A stretch of 64,000 nucleotides of DNA from Actinoalloteichus fjordicus (lineage in GTDB: Bacteria; Actinomycetota; Actinomycetes; Mycobacteriales; Pseudonocardiaceae). Below are positions 34,329-42,409 of this stretch, piece by piece. The notes under the pieces were generated by a model that saw only the letters and a list, made by a program, of their open reading frames with translations, ran no database searches and was not told where the DNA came from. Both the position numbers and the translations under genes were made by a program. The DNA lies in contig NZ_CP016076.1 in the NCBI RefSeq assembly GCF_001941625.1, positions 1,116,001-1,180,000 on the forward strand, read 5' to 3'. Within the stretch, counting starts at the first letter, position 1. The number at the start of each line of letters is the position of its first letter.

Positions 34329-35825
34329 GTGAGAACGCTGCATTCCTGGTTCACTGCCACTGCTGACCGGTTACCTGATGAGATCGCGCTGGTGGTGGCC
34401 GGGCAGCAATGGACCTACGTGGAGCTCGATCGGGTCGCGCGACGCGTCGCCTCGATCGTCGCGGATACCGTGCCTCGGCGCCCGGCCCGGGTCGGGCTGC
34501 TGGCCGCGCGCAGCGTGGGGGCCTATGCGGGCTACCTCGGCGTGGTGCGCGGCGGCAACGCGGTGGTACCGATGCATGTCGATTATCCTGCCGAGAGCAA
34601 CCGCCAGGTCGTGGAGGTTGCCGAGCTCGACGCCCTGATCGTCGATGACGGCCGCGACCTCGAGTTCGCGAGCGGCTTCGACCTGCCGATCATCGAGGTC
34701 GGCAGCGAGGATGCCAGACGGTTGTCCGAGGAGCGCGTGGCGGACGCCGTCGAGGACGCGGAGGACCCGGAAGACATCGCGTACATCCTGTTCACCTCGG
34801 GGTCCACCGGCGTGCCGAAGGGGGTGCCGATCCGGCATCGCAATCTCGATGCCTTCGTCCGGTACCAGCTGGACCGGTACGGCATCGGTCCCGGCTGCCG
34901 TATGTCCCAGACGTTCGGGCTGACTTTCGACCCGTCGGTGTTCGTCATGGCCGTCGCGTGGGGGAGTGGCGCCACGCTGGTGGCACCGTCGCGCGCCGAG
35001 TTGGTCGATCCGGTCGGGTTCGTCAACGATCACGCCGTGACGCACTGGTACTCGGTGCCCTCGATCGTCTCGTGGGTGCACGACGCCGGGTCGCTGGAGC
35101 CGGGCAGCCTGCCCACGCTGCGCCGCAGCCTGTTCGCGGGGGAGCAACTGACCCTGGAGCAGGCGCGCGTGTGGTCGGACGCCGCGCCCAACAGCACGAT
35201 CGAGAACCTGTACGGGCCGACCGAGAGCACTATCACGGTCACCACGTACCAACTGCCTGCCGATCGAGCCGCGTGGCCGCAGACCGAGAATGCAACGGTG
35301 CCGATCGGCCCGGTGTACCCGCATCTCGAGTACCGGATCGACCCGCTGACCGGTGAGCTCCAGGTCCGAGGGCCGCAGCGGTTCGACGGGTATCTCGACC
35401 CGGCGGACAACGCAGGCCGCTTCTGGGATCCCGATGCGGCCTGCGATGCCGGCTTGGTCGGCAGTGCCGCGTGGTACCGCACCGGTGATCGCGTGGCCGA
35501 CATCGACGGTGATCTCGTTCACCTGGGTCGCCTCGACGACCAGGTCAAGATCATGGGCAGGCGCCTCGAACTCGGTGACGTAGAAGCCGCGTTGCGGCAG
35601 TGGGCAGGTGTCGGTGACGTCGTCGTGGTCGCAGGCCCCGGCCCGACCGAAGACCTTCAGCTCACTGCGGTATACACCGGCGTGGCCGTCGATGCAGGCG
35701 AGTTGCGCCGCCGACTGTTCCCGAACGTGCCGAGCCACATGATTCCCGCGCGGTTCGTGCACGTGGAAGCGCTGCCGCTCAATGCCAACGGCAAGATCGA
35801 CCGCAAAGCCTGCCGGGCGCTGTGA
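34329..35825 (+). CDS. stand-alone adenylation protein, unassigned substrate
   Basis: A 498-residue adenylation protein without a carrier. Motifs are TSGSTGVPKGV, FDPSVFVM, NLYGPTEST, YRTGDRV, GRLDDQVKIMGRRLELGDVE and the A10 lysine in NANGKIDR. The pocket read by eye is D-P-F-Y-L-A-L-I-T-K, which I do not recognise. Pro at the second position is unusual, and the largely hydrophobic lining would not suit a charged guanidino side chain. GTG 34329 has GAGAGGG upstream. It is the last of three rightward NRPS genes. It probably loads one or both carriers of the C-PCP and C-PCP-PCP-TE proteins, since neither has its own A domain. Convergent with the halogenase gene, 42 bp apart. Confidence 0.92.
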   Translation: MRTLHSWFTATADRLPDEIALVVAGQQWTYVELDRVARRVASIVADTVPRRPARVGLLAARSVGAYAGYLGVVRGGNAVVPMHVDYPAESNRQVVEVAELDALIVDDGRDLEFASGFDLPIIEVGSEDARRLSEERVADAVEDAEDPEDIAYILFTSGSTGVPKGVPIRHRNLDAFVRYQLDRYGIGPGCRMSQTFGLTFDPSVFVMAVAWGSGATLVAPSRAELVDPVGFVNDHAVTHWYSVPSIVSWVHDAGSLEPGSLPTLRRSLFAGEQLTLEQARVWSDAAPNSTIENLYGPTESTITVTTYQLPADRAAWPQTENATVPIGPVYPHLEYRIDPLTGELQVRGPQRFDGYLDPADNAGRFWDPDAACDAGLVGSAAWYRTGDRVADIDGDLVHLGRLDDQVKIMGRRLELGDVEAALRQWAGVGDVVVVAGPGPTEDLQLTAVYTGVAVDAGELRRRLFPNVPSHMIPARFVHVEALPLNANGKIDRKACRAL

Positions 35826-35867
35826 CTCCGGCCGACGGACCAGCACCACAGCACCCGGCCTCGCGGA

Positions 35868-36821
35868 CTACTGGATACGGAATGGGTAACCCCGCTGGTT
35901 CTCCGTCGCGATTCGGTTGATGCCGTAGTCGTCGACGCCGGAGACGAGCACGGCGCCGTATTTCGAGAGATCGATCTCGCCGCCGTACTCGACCACGTCA
36001 TCGGTGTTCGGGTAGACCTTGACCTTGGTCGGCACGTAGCGGGCCGCGAATCCCATGCGGTAGTCCCGCACACTACCCGTGTGTGGCAGGGACGCGTGCA
36101 TGAGAGTGGACCAGAAGATGACCGACTCCCCACGCTTCATGACCAGAGGGAACGCTTGAGACTCGTCCGGCTTCCAGTTGGGATCCTTCTGCAGCTGCCG
36201 GTAGTCGTAGCCGAAGAAGCCCCGCTTGATTCCTTCTTTCTCCGTGCTATTGAGCGTTTCGGGTTGGAAGTCCATGGGCTTTGACTCATCGTAGTTCATG
36301 TGGTGGTGGGTCCCCGGCATCAGCTGGAGGCAGCCGTTCTCCAGCGTCGAGTCGGTGAATGCCGTCCACACCGTGATGGTGCCACCGAACGCAGGCTCGC
36401 CGTCCTCGGACGGCCAGGCGATCTGCGGTTTCTTGCTGGCGTTCGCGAAGGTGGCTGCCTGGTGCCAGTCCGTTCCCTCGTCGCCTGCGTACTTGGGGAA
36501 GAACTCAGTACGCCAACACAGGACATCGGGGCCGAGGATCGACGCCACCCGGTCGACGATCCTGGGGTTCATGATGTGCTCCGAGAGCAGATCAAGGTCT
36601 AAATGGCGGTCATAATTCGCAATGTTGGTCGCCGAACCCCGGGCTTCGGCGTCGTAGATAGCATGGGATCGATCAACCAGTTGACGTCTAATCGACCGCC
36701 ACCGCTCCTCCATCTCTTCCGGCTCGTAGATCCGGACTGGGCCGATGTAGCCCTCCCGATCGAACTGTTCGCGTTGCTCTTGAGACAAAGCGAAGTCGCC
36801 ACGTGCGTCGTTGTTCGTCAT
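35868..36821 (-). CDS. SyrB2-like non-heme Fe(II)/2-oxoglutarate halogenase
   Basis: A 317-residue enzyme that, from its family, chlorinates an unactivated C-H on a carrier-bound amino acid. It follows the syringomycin halogenase SyrB2 almost end to end in length and wording, including [32 protein letters not shown] and FWSTLMHAS. The deciding motif is HQA at 120-122. Hydroxylases have HxD/E here, and the Ala leaves the iron site open for chloride. The second iron His is 242 in LMHAS, and the 2-oxoglutarate Arg lies in YRMGFA. ATG 36821 is used; the ribosome site is weak. A likely substrate is Thr loaded by the Thr-coded A protein. It is the last gene at the right edge of the cluster, alone on its strand. 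Confidence 0.93.
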   Translation of the reverse strand: MTNNDARGDFALSQEQREQFDREGYIGPVRIYEPEEMEERWRSIRRQLVDRSHAIYDAEARGSATNIANYDRHLDLDLLSEHIMNPRIVDRVASILGPDVLCWRTEFFPKYAGDEGTDWHQAATFANASKKPQIAWPSEDGEPAFGGTITVWTAFTDSTLENGCLQLMPGTHHHMNYDESKPMDFQPETLNSTEKEGIKRGFFGYDYRQLQKDPNWKPDESQAFPLVMKRGESVIFWSTLMHASLPHTGSVRDYRMGFAARYVPTKVKVYPNTDDVVEYGGEIDLSKYGAVLVSGVDDYGINRIATENQRGYPFRIQ

Positions 36822-37109
36822 CGTGATCACTTTATCATCACGGGAGCCTTGAATCACCCCGGAGAACACCGCGCATTTCATTGATTCGTCGGTGGGCGGC
36901 AGGTGGGCGTGCGCCGTGTCGAGTCGGACCTTCCGCATCGGTGACCGCCGAACGGTGCGACAGCGCCACCTCAATGGCGTGCGGCGCGTTGCCGAGGTCG
37001 CCGGTCCCTCGGTGGGCGAGCGCTGGTCTCCGGTGTGCGGTCTGCCTGCGTCGACGTGGCCGGCTTCCGCCGGTCTCGCGGATCTTTCACCATGTCGGCG
37101 GATCTCGGG
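36822..37109. other. non-coding stretch at the right edge of the cluster
   Basis: Short Arg/Gly-rich frames exist on both strands but none shows a family-like block or a ribosome site. The first part must contain the promoter of the leftward halogenase gene; its A/T-rich piece near 36825-36840 is the best place. The base pattern otherwise looks like decayed intergenic DNA. Confidence 0.5.
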
Positions 37110-37205
37110 TCAAGGGCCATCGTTCATCGACTCGATCGTGTGGCGAACGATGACGTCTGGATCATCGTAGGGAGTCTGGGGGCGTGCTCGGCGACGACGA
37201 CCCTC
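37110..37205 (-). pseudogene. 3' remnant of an alpha/beta hydrolase gene
   Basis: Read leftward this encodes TPYDDPDVIVRHTIESMNDGP followed by a stop at 37110-37112. That closely matches the C-terminus VPYEDPDTVVRHVIESMTGSP of the intact hydrolase at 58191-59099. DNA similarity continues upstream across a small deletion near 37180 (GGGGGCGTGCTCGGCGAC against GTGGGTGGCGTGCTCGGCGAC), which breaks the frame. Similarity then fades after about 37205. Only the last 30 or so codons survive. Confidence 0.8.
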
Positions 37206-37434
37206 GACGGCCGATCGGCTGTCGCGTTCGAGTACTTCCGGTGGTCGTGGCCGGTGCCTGCGGAGTGTGGGAGAGGCGACGCGCTTCGGGGCGGTGAACG
37301 CGAAATGGTCTCGCAAATGGGACATAGTTCCCACCCGTACTATCGGGCGCGGCCGTACCGTGGGTCACCTGACCCCTCCGCGCGGCCCTGTCGTCACTGG
37401 AGAGTGAAACCTTCTATGGACTCGTCCGCGAGCC

Positions 37435-37491
37435 CGGGGTCGTCTGTCGACGACCCCGTTCCCAGTCCCCCGCCCCAGTCCTCGACTGGGG
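37435..37491 (+). promoter_or_regulatory. two adjacent hairpins ahead of the CNNM transporter genes
   Basis: Hairpin one (37435-37458) has a perfect 10-bp stem, CGGGGTCGTC against GACGACCCCG, with a TGTC loop. Hairpin two (37473-37491) has a perfect 8-bp stem, CCCCAGTC against GACTGGGG, with a CTC loop. They are 14 bases apart and end about 31 bases before the likely start codon at 37523. No U-run follows, so a simple intrinsic terminator is unlikely. A structured leader or processing site is possible. No known riboswitch consensus was recognised. Confidence 0.6.
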
Positions 37492-37522
37492 CCTGTCGCG
37501 ATCGTTGCGGCGAGGTGATGTC

Positions 37523-38923
37523 GTGATCGCCGCCGCGTTGACACTTCTGCTGGGCATCATCGTCATCCTGGTGATCATCGCCGCGAACGGGTACTTCGTC
37601 GCCCAGGAGTTCGCCTACATGTCCGTCGATCGGGCAAGGCTGCGCGCACGGGCAGGCGAGGGCGACGCGGCGGCACGCCGCGCATTGCAGGTCACCCGCC
37701 GCACGTCGTTCATGCTGTCCGGTGCCCAGCTGGGCATCACGGTGACCGGCCTGCTGATCGGCTACGTCGCCGAGCCGCTGGTGGGAGAGTCCCTCGCGGC
37801 GCTCCTCGGCGACACGGGTCTGTCACCGGCGGTGGCCGTCTCCGTCGGAACCGTCGGGGCGCTCGTGGTGGCGTCGATGGTACAGATGATCTTCGGCGAG
37901 CTGTACCCGAAGAATCTCGCGATCGCAGCTCCGGAGCGGCTCGCGCTCGGCCTGTCCCGGTCCACGCTCATCTACCTGGCGGTGTTCGGGTGGCTGATCA
38001 CGCTGTTCGATCATGCTGCGAACCTCCTACTGCGTATGGTCCGCGTGGAGCCGGTGCACGACGTCGACATCACGATGAACGCCGATGATCTCAAGCGCGC
38101 GGTGGCCGACTCACGGGCGAGCGGCGATCTGCCGCCGGAGCTGTCGATGCTGATCGACCGGGTGATCGACTTCCCTGGCCAGGACGTGGAGCACGCGATG
38201 GTGCCGCGTTCGCAGGTCGGGGTGGTGAGTGCTTCCACGACCATCGGCGAGTTGCGGCGCCTGATGGCGGGTGCCCACACCCGCTACCCGGTGTTGGACG
38301 GCGAGGAACAGCCCGTCGGGACCGTACAACTAGTCGACCTGTTGCGCAGTGACGCGCCAGACGATGCGCCGGTGACGACGATCATGCGTTCGCCGGTGCT
38401 CGTCTCGACCCTGATGCCGTTGCCGAATGCACTGGAGCAGCTCACGCAGGCGCGGAGTCAGTTGGCTTGCGCGATCGATGAGTACGGCGGGTTCGCGGGC
38501 ATTCTGACGGTCGAGGACCTCGCGGAGGAGCTGGTCGGAGAGCTCACGGACGAACACGACGCGGCGGCCGCGCCCGGGGTGGTCGCCGAGGCGTCCGATG
38601 TGTGGCGAGTCGGCGGCGACATCCACGTCGACGAGGTCGAACGCGCCCTCGGGCATGGCCTGCCGCCGGGCGACTATGAGACCTTTGCCGGTCTGTTCAT
38701 CGCGTACCACGGCGCGCTTCCCGCGGGCGGTGAAGCAGTGGAGGTGCCGCTGCCGGAGGACCCCGGCGACCTGGTCGATGCCGAGCCCGTGCGCAGGACG
38801 CTCCACATCGAGGTCCTCCACCTGTCCGGACATGTTCCCGGCGAGCTCCGCGCGCGACTCGTCGAGGAGCGCGGCACGGACGTCACGCGGCACATCAACG
38901 GCGACGAAGGGAACGGACGATGA
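37523..38923 (+). CDS. CNNM/CorC-type membrane protein with CBS pair and C-terminal transporter-associated domain
   Basis: A protein of about 466 residues. The N-terminal DUF21/CNNM membrane domain (about 1-190) has several helices, the segment AQLGITVTGLLIGY and GELYPKN. A CBS pair follows (about 205-330), with MVPRSQV at its start and DEYGGFAGILTVEDL at its end. A CorC_HlyC domain closes the protein (about 350-430). Such proteins are linked to magnesium or cobalt efflux. GTG 37523 is chosen because GAGG precedes it; TTG 37505 keeps the frame open but lacks a site. Its stop overlaps the next start (ATGA), so the two paralogues are likely co-translated and may form a heteromer. Confidence 0.9.
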   Translation: MIAAALTLLLGIIVILVIIAANGYFVAQEFAYMSVDRARLRARAGEGDAAARRALQVTRRTSFMLSGAQLGITVTGLLIGYVAEPLVGESLAALLGDTGLSPAVAVSVGTVGALVVASMVQMIFGELYPKNLAIAAPERLALGLSRSTLIYLAVFGWLITLFDHAANLLLRMVRVEPVHDVDITMNADDLKRAVADSRASGDLPPELSMLIDRVIDFPGQDVEHAMVPRSQVGVVSASTTIGELRRLMAGAHTRYPVLDGEEQPVGTVQLVDLLRSDAPDDAPVTTIMRSPVLVSTLMPLPNALEQLTQARSQLACAIDEYGGFAGILTVEDLAEELVGELTDEHDAAAAPGVVAEASDVWRVGGDIHVDEVERALGHGLPPGDYETFAGLFIAYHGALPAGGEAVEVPLPEDPGDLVDAEPVRRTLHIEVLHLSGHVPGELRARLVEERGTDVTRHINGDEGNGR

Positions 38924-39981
38924 GCGACGCACTCTCCGTCACCGTGATCACGGCGCTCCTCATCATCCTGAGCGCGTTCTTCGTCGTCATCGAGTTCGCG
39001 CTGCTCGGTGCGCGCCGTCACCGCCTGGAGGCCGAGGCGGCGACGAGTCGGTCCGCGCGTGCGGCCCTTCGCGGCGCGCATGAGCTCACCATCATGCTGG
39101 CCGTGGCACAGCTCGGGATCACCGCGTGTACGTTCGCGCTCGGCGCCGTCACGAAGCCGGCCGTCGACTACGCGCTGTCCCCGCTGTTCGCATCCTGGGG
39201 GCTGCCGAGCTGGCTCGCCGACGGCGGCGCATTCGCGTTGTCGCTGCTGTTCGTCACCTTCCTGCATCTCGTGGTGGGGGAGATGGCACCCAAGTCATGG
39301 GCGATCGCCCATCCGGAGACGGCGGCGAAGATCATCGCGGTGCCCTCGCGGGCGTTCGCATGGGTGTTTCGGCCTCTGCTGCTGTGGGTCAACGCCTTGG
39401 CGAACCGGCTGGTCGCCGCAAGCGGGATCACGCCGGTGGATCGGGCGGCGGTCGGTGGGCAGAACGTCGACACCATCCGCCAGCTGGTCGAGCACTCGGC
39501 CTCGGTGGGAACGCTCGAGGCCCCCTTCCGCACGCAGTTGTCCGACGTACTCGAGCTGGAGCGTTTCACCGTCGGTGATCTGGTCCAGCGGCGGGGCCTG
39601 TTGGCCTCCGTCGGCCCGGGTGCGTCGGTGGATGACGTCCAGCGTGCGGCGGCGCAGTCCGGCCACCTGCGCATCCTCGTGACGGACGAGCGCGGTGCGC
39701 CGACCCGATTGGTCCATGTCCGCGACTGCCTCCTGGAACCACCCGATCGGCCTGTCGACGGCATCGCCCGGCCGTTGCTGACCGTCGACGCTGCCACCGC
39801 TGTCTACGAGGTGCTTGCGCAGATGCGCGCGCGCAGCGAACAACTTGCGCTCGTCGCACGGGACGGCGAGGTCGTGGGGGTGATCACGATCACGGACATC
39901 CTGCGCCGCATCATGCCGCGCGACGGGTCCCGGCCGGTGGGGCGGGCACGTGCCCCCAGGCCTGCGGCATCTGCGGGGTGA
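38920..39981 (+). CDS. second CNNM-type membrane protein with CBS domains
   Basis: A 353-residue paralogue of the upstream gene. The DUF21 membrane domain (about 1-190) includes AQLGITACTFALG and GEMAPKSWA, the matching conserved positions. A shortened CBS pair follows (about 200-335), ending DGEVVGVITITDILRRI. The C-terminal CorC_HlyC domain is absent, so it is shorter than its partner. The ATG overlaps the upstream stop by four bases. A terminator-like hairpin lies about 90 bp downstream. The pair probably forms a divalent-cation exporter complex unrelated to the biosynthetic cluster. Confidence 0.9.
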   Translation: MSDALSVTVITALLIILSAFFVVIEFALLGARRHRLEAEAATSRSARAALRGAHELTIMLAVAQLGITACTFALGAVTKPAVDYALSPLFASWGLPSWLADGGAFALSLLFVTFLHLVVGEMAPKSWAIAHPETAAKIIAVPSRAFAWVFRPLLLWVNALANRLVAASGITPVDRAAVGGQNVDTIRQLVEHSASVGTLEAPFRTQLSDVLELERFTVGDLVQRRGLLASVGPGASVDDVQRAAAQSGHLRILVTDERGAPTRLVHVRDCLLEPPDRPVDGIARPLLTVDAATAVYEVLAQMRARSEQLALVARDGEVVGVITITDILRRIMPRDGSRPVGRARAPRPAASAG

Positions 39982-40069
39982 TCCGGACACGGGTCGATGC
40001 TGCGAAGAGAGAACGGAGACATCGCATCGGTCGCCGGGTTCTCGTCGGGGTCGTCGAGCAGCGTTGACG

Positions 40070-40097
40070 GGGTGGGGCGGCCGTGGTCGCCCCACCC
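40070..40097. terminator. strong hairpin downstream of the CNNM operon
   Basis: A perfect 10-bp stem, GGGTGGGGCG against CGCCCCACCC, encloses an 8-base loop, about 90 bp after the CNNM stop. No long U-run follows on either side, as is common for actinomycete terminators. A closely related hairpin lies next to the S33 peptidase gene at 59505-59534. Confidence 0.65.
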
Positions 40098-40165
40098 GGT
40101 TCGGCGTCGCGGCTCGTCGTTCGCCGCCTGCGGTTGGAGGAGACGTTCTTCTGGCTCGGTGCCTG
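40098..40165 (-). pseudogene. 3' remnant of an S33 peptidase gene
   Basis: DNA from 40098 to about 40165, together with the preceding hairpin, resembles 59535-59600, which is the 3' flank and last codons of the intact S33 peptidase. Shared pieces include CGCCGCCTGCGGTT next to the stop position and CCAGAAGAAC (leftward strand), which encodes the PQKN of that C-terminus. Small deletions break the frame. Only about 10 codons are recognisable, so the call rests mainly on order and flank. Confidence 0.5.
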
Positions 40166-40700
40166 CGGCGGCGGGCAGCGCGAGTCCATCGAGACCAGTG
40201 GGCGCCGGGGAGCCCGTTCCGTAGGAAGCCCGGCTGGGGACCGGACGGCGCCCGCTCGATACCAGGGTCACCGGTGTCTACCTCGGCGTCGGCGCGTATC
40301 TGAAGACCACCCTTGCCGACGACGACAAGGACGAGATCCACAGCAGGTGGCAGGCAGGCTGCCTCGGCGACGTCCCGTCCGCCGAGGTCGAGGACGCCGT
40401 CTCCGCCACCCGGACGGGCTCGAGGGCACTGGCCGGAATCAGATGACCAGAGCCTCCATCAGACCCACGGCGGTTCGCTGATCCGAGCACCGGGCCAGGC
40501 GTGGGAGGCCGAGCATGTCGGTTCCACCGCCGTCCCCCCAGGTCAGCCGCCTGCCGCGGTGACAGGCGGCGCGACGACCGACAGAGCTTCGGGGCTCCGC
40601 ACGGTGCCGTACATCCACCGAACGGTGGAGGCGCGAATCAACCCCAGCTCAGACGCCACGGTCGATCTGGCGGGGTGCGGTGCGCCCGTAACTTCGCAAT
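40166..40700. other. intergenic region with scraps of decayed genes
   Basis: No complete gene is supported. A rightward frame from 40273 to TGA 40444-40446 reads GVYLGVGAYLKTTLADDDKD and looks like the C-terminal end of a lost protein. A second piece near 40500-40545 reads WEAEHVGSTAVP, the hallmark of GrpB-family proteins, with nothing usable around it. The last 60 bases should contain the promoter of the ABC transporter operon. Confidence 0.5.
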
Positions 40701-41639
40701 ATGTCCGCATTGGAAGTGCGAAATCTGCACAAGCGCTACGGGCGGCACGTTGCCGTCGACGACGTCTCCTTCACTGTTGAAGAGGGGGAGATCTTCGGCA
40801 TCATCGGGCCCAACGGCGCAGGCAAGACGACCACCGTCGAGAGCATCGCCGGCCTGCGAACGCCCGACTCGGGCTCGATCTCCGTGCTGGGATTCGACCC
40901 GGTCAAGGACCGGGCGGAGGTGCGTGAGCGACTCGGCGTGCAACTGCAGGAGAGCAGCTTCCCAGACGCGATCAAGGTCACCGAAGCGCTCGAGCTCTAC
41001 AGCTCCTTCTACCGGGACCCCGCCGACTGGCGCGAGCTCATGGAGCTCCTGGGTCTCACCAAGAAGCGCAACACGCAGTACAAGGCTCTCTCCGGCGGGC
41101 AGAAGCAGCGACTGTCGATCGCGCTCGCTCTGGTCGGCAATCCGAAGGTCGCGATTCTCGACGAGCTCACGACGGGACTGGACCCGCAGGCGAGGCGCGA
41201 TACCTGGAGCCTCATCGAGCGGGTTCGTGACACGGGCGTCACGATCCTCCTTGTCACGCACTTCATGGATGAAGCGGAGCGCCTCAGCGACCGGATCGCC
41301 GTCATTCATGGTGGCCGGGTTGCCGCAGTGGATACGCCGGTAGGGCTGATTGCGCAGGCGAGCGCGACGCAGCAGGTCCGGTTCCGCGTGACCCAGCCGT
41401 TGGACAAGAGCGTCCTGACCGAGCTTCCCGACGTGACCGATGTCGAGGTCACCGAGGGCCGCTGGCTGGTCACCGGCAGGGGACAGCTTCTGAGCAGCGT
41501 CGCACGGGCTCTCGGCAGGGTGGAGGTCGTGGCGCAGGATCTCCGCGTCGACCAGCGCAACCTCGACGACGCGTTCGTGGCCTTTACGGGACGCGCCCCG
41601 GAATCATCCCCGGAACCCTCCGAGAGGAAGGCTGACTGA
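40701..41639 (+). CDS. ABC-2 type transporter ATP-binding protein
   Basis: A 312-residue DrrA/CcmA-type ATPase. Walker A is GPNGAGKTTT (about 40), the Q-loop is in VQLQESSFPD, the signature is LSGGQKQRLS, and Walker B is VAILDELTTGLDPQ with the catalytic Glu. The switch His is in VTHFMDEAERL. A C-terminal extension of about 90 residues is of the kind seen in antibiotic and lipid efflux ATPases. The start is ATG 40701. It overlaps the permease start by one base, and the operon continues with a histidine kinase and a regulator that probably control it. Confidence 0.93.
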   Translation: MSALEVRNLHKRYGRHVAVDDVSFTVEEGEIFGIIGPNGAGKTTTVESIAGLRTPDSGSISVLGFDPVKDRAEVRERLGVQLQESSFPDAIKVTEALELYSSFYRDPADWRELMELLGLTKKRNTQYKALSGGQKQRLSIALALVGNPKVAILDELTTGLDPQARRDTWSLIERVRDTGVTILLVTHFMDEAERLSDRIAVIHGGRVAAVDTPVGLIAQASATQQVRFRVTQPLDKSVLTELPDVTDVEVTEGRWLVTGRGQLLSSVARALGRVEVVAQDLRVDQRNLDDAFVAFTGRAPESSPEPSERKAD

Positions 41640-42403
41640 TGCGCACTCTCCGGAAGATGATCAAGGTCGAGACGAACCTCTTCCTTCGAGACTCTGCCAC
41701 CGTCATCTTCGGTGTGCTGTTCCCGACGGCACTCCTGCTCGGGCTGGGTGCCGTCCCGGCACTCAGGGAGTCGACGCCGGAGACCGGCGGGCTCCGGTCC
41801 ATCGACATCTGGGCGCCGACCGCACTGGTGTTCGGGATGGTGATGATCGCCGTGCAGCACGTCCCGTCGGTGATCGCGACGTATCGTGAGCGCGGCATCC
41901 TGCGGAGGATGTCGACCACTCCTGCGCATCCCAGGAGCGTCCTGCTCGCGCAGATGATCGTCGCGTTCACCTCCGTGGTCGTCTCCGCGACACTCATGAT
42001 CTTCCTCGCGTGGGTGGTGCTGGATATCGCGCCGCCCGAGCGACCCCTGGAGTTCATCGTCGCCTTCATCGTCGGCTATGCGGCGCTGCTCGGGCTCGGC
42101 ATGATCTCTGCGGCCGTGGTTCGCACGAGCAGTGCCGCGAACCAGATCGGCACCCTCCTGTTCGTTGCGCTGATGTTCTTCGGCGGGGCCTTCCTGCCCC
42201 GTGTCGTCATGCCCGACGTGCTGCGCGAGGTCGGCGAATTCATCCCGCCCGGGCTGCAGGCTCTCACCGCGGCGTGGTCCGCCGAAGCGGGCGAGATCAC
42301 CGCCACCGCCGGTGGCCAGCCCTTCTGGCTGCAGATTGCCATAATGGCGGGCATCGCACTGATCGCGAGCGCGGTCGCCGCGAAACTCTTCCGCTGGGAG
42401 TAG
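41639..42403 (+). CDS. ABC-2 type transporter permease
   Basis: A 254-residue membrane protein with about six hydrophobic segments. The DrrB-like N-terminus reads KVETNLFLRDSATVIFGVLFP, and late segments include LFVALMFFGGAFLPRVVMP. It pairs with the upstream ATPase to export a small hydrophobic or toxic compound. The stop codon is followed directly by the kinase gene. Substrate unknown; drug or antimicrobial-peptide efflux is typical for such ABC plus two-component operons. Confidence 0.9.
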   Translation: MRTLRKMIKVETNLFLRDSATVIFGVLFPTALLLGLGAVPALRESTPETGGLRSIDIWAPTALVFGMVMIAVQHVPSVIATYRERGILRRMSTTPAHPRSVLLAQMIVAFTSVVVSATLMIFLAWVVLDIAPPERPLEFIVAFIVGYAALLGLGMISAAVVRTSSAANQIGTLLFVALMFFGGAFLPRVVMPDVLREVGEFIPPGLQALTAAWSAEAGEITATAGGQPFWLQIAIMAGIALIASAVAAKLFRWE

Positions 42404-42409
42404 GTGTCG

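Noticed and set aside
35868-36821. Reading the halogenase as an ectoine/phytanoyl hydroxylase
   Set aside because: Hydroxylases need an acidic residue two positions after the first iron His; here it is Ala, and the whole sequence follows SyrB2.
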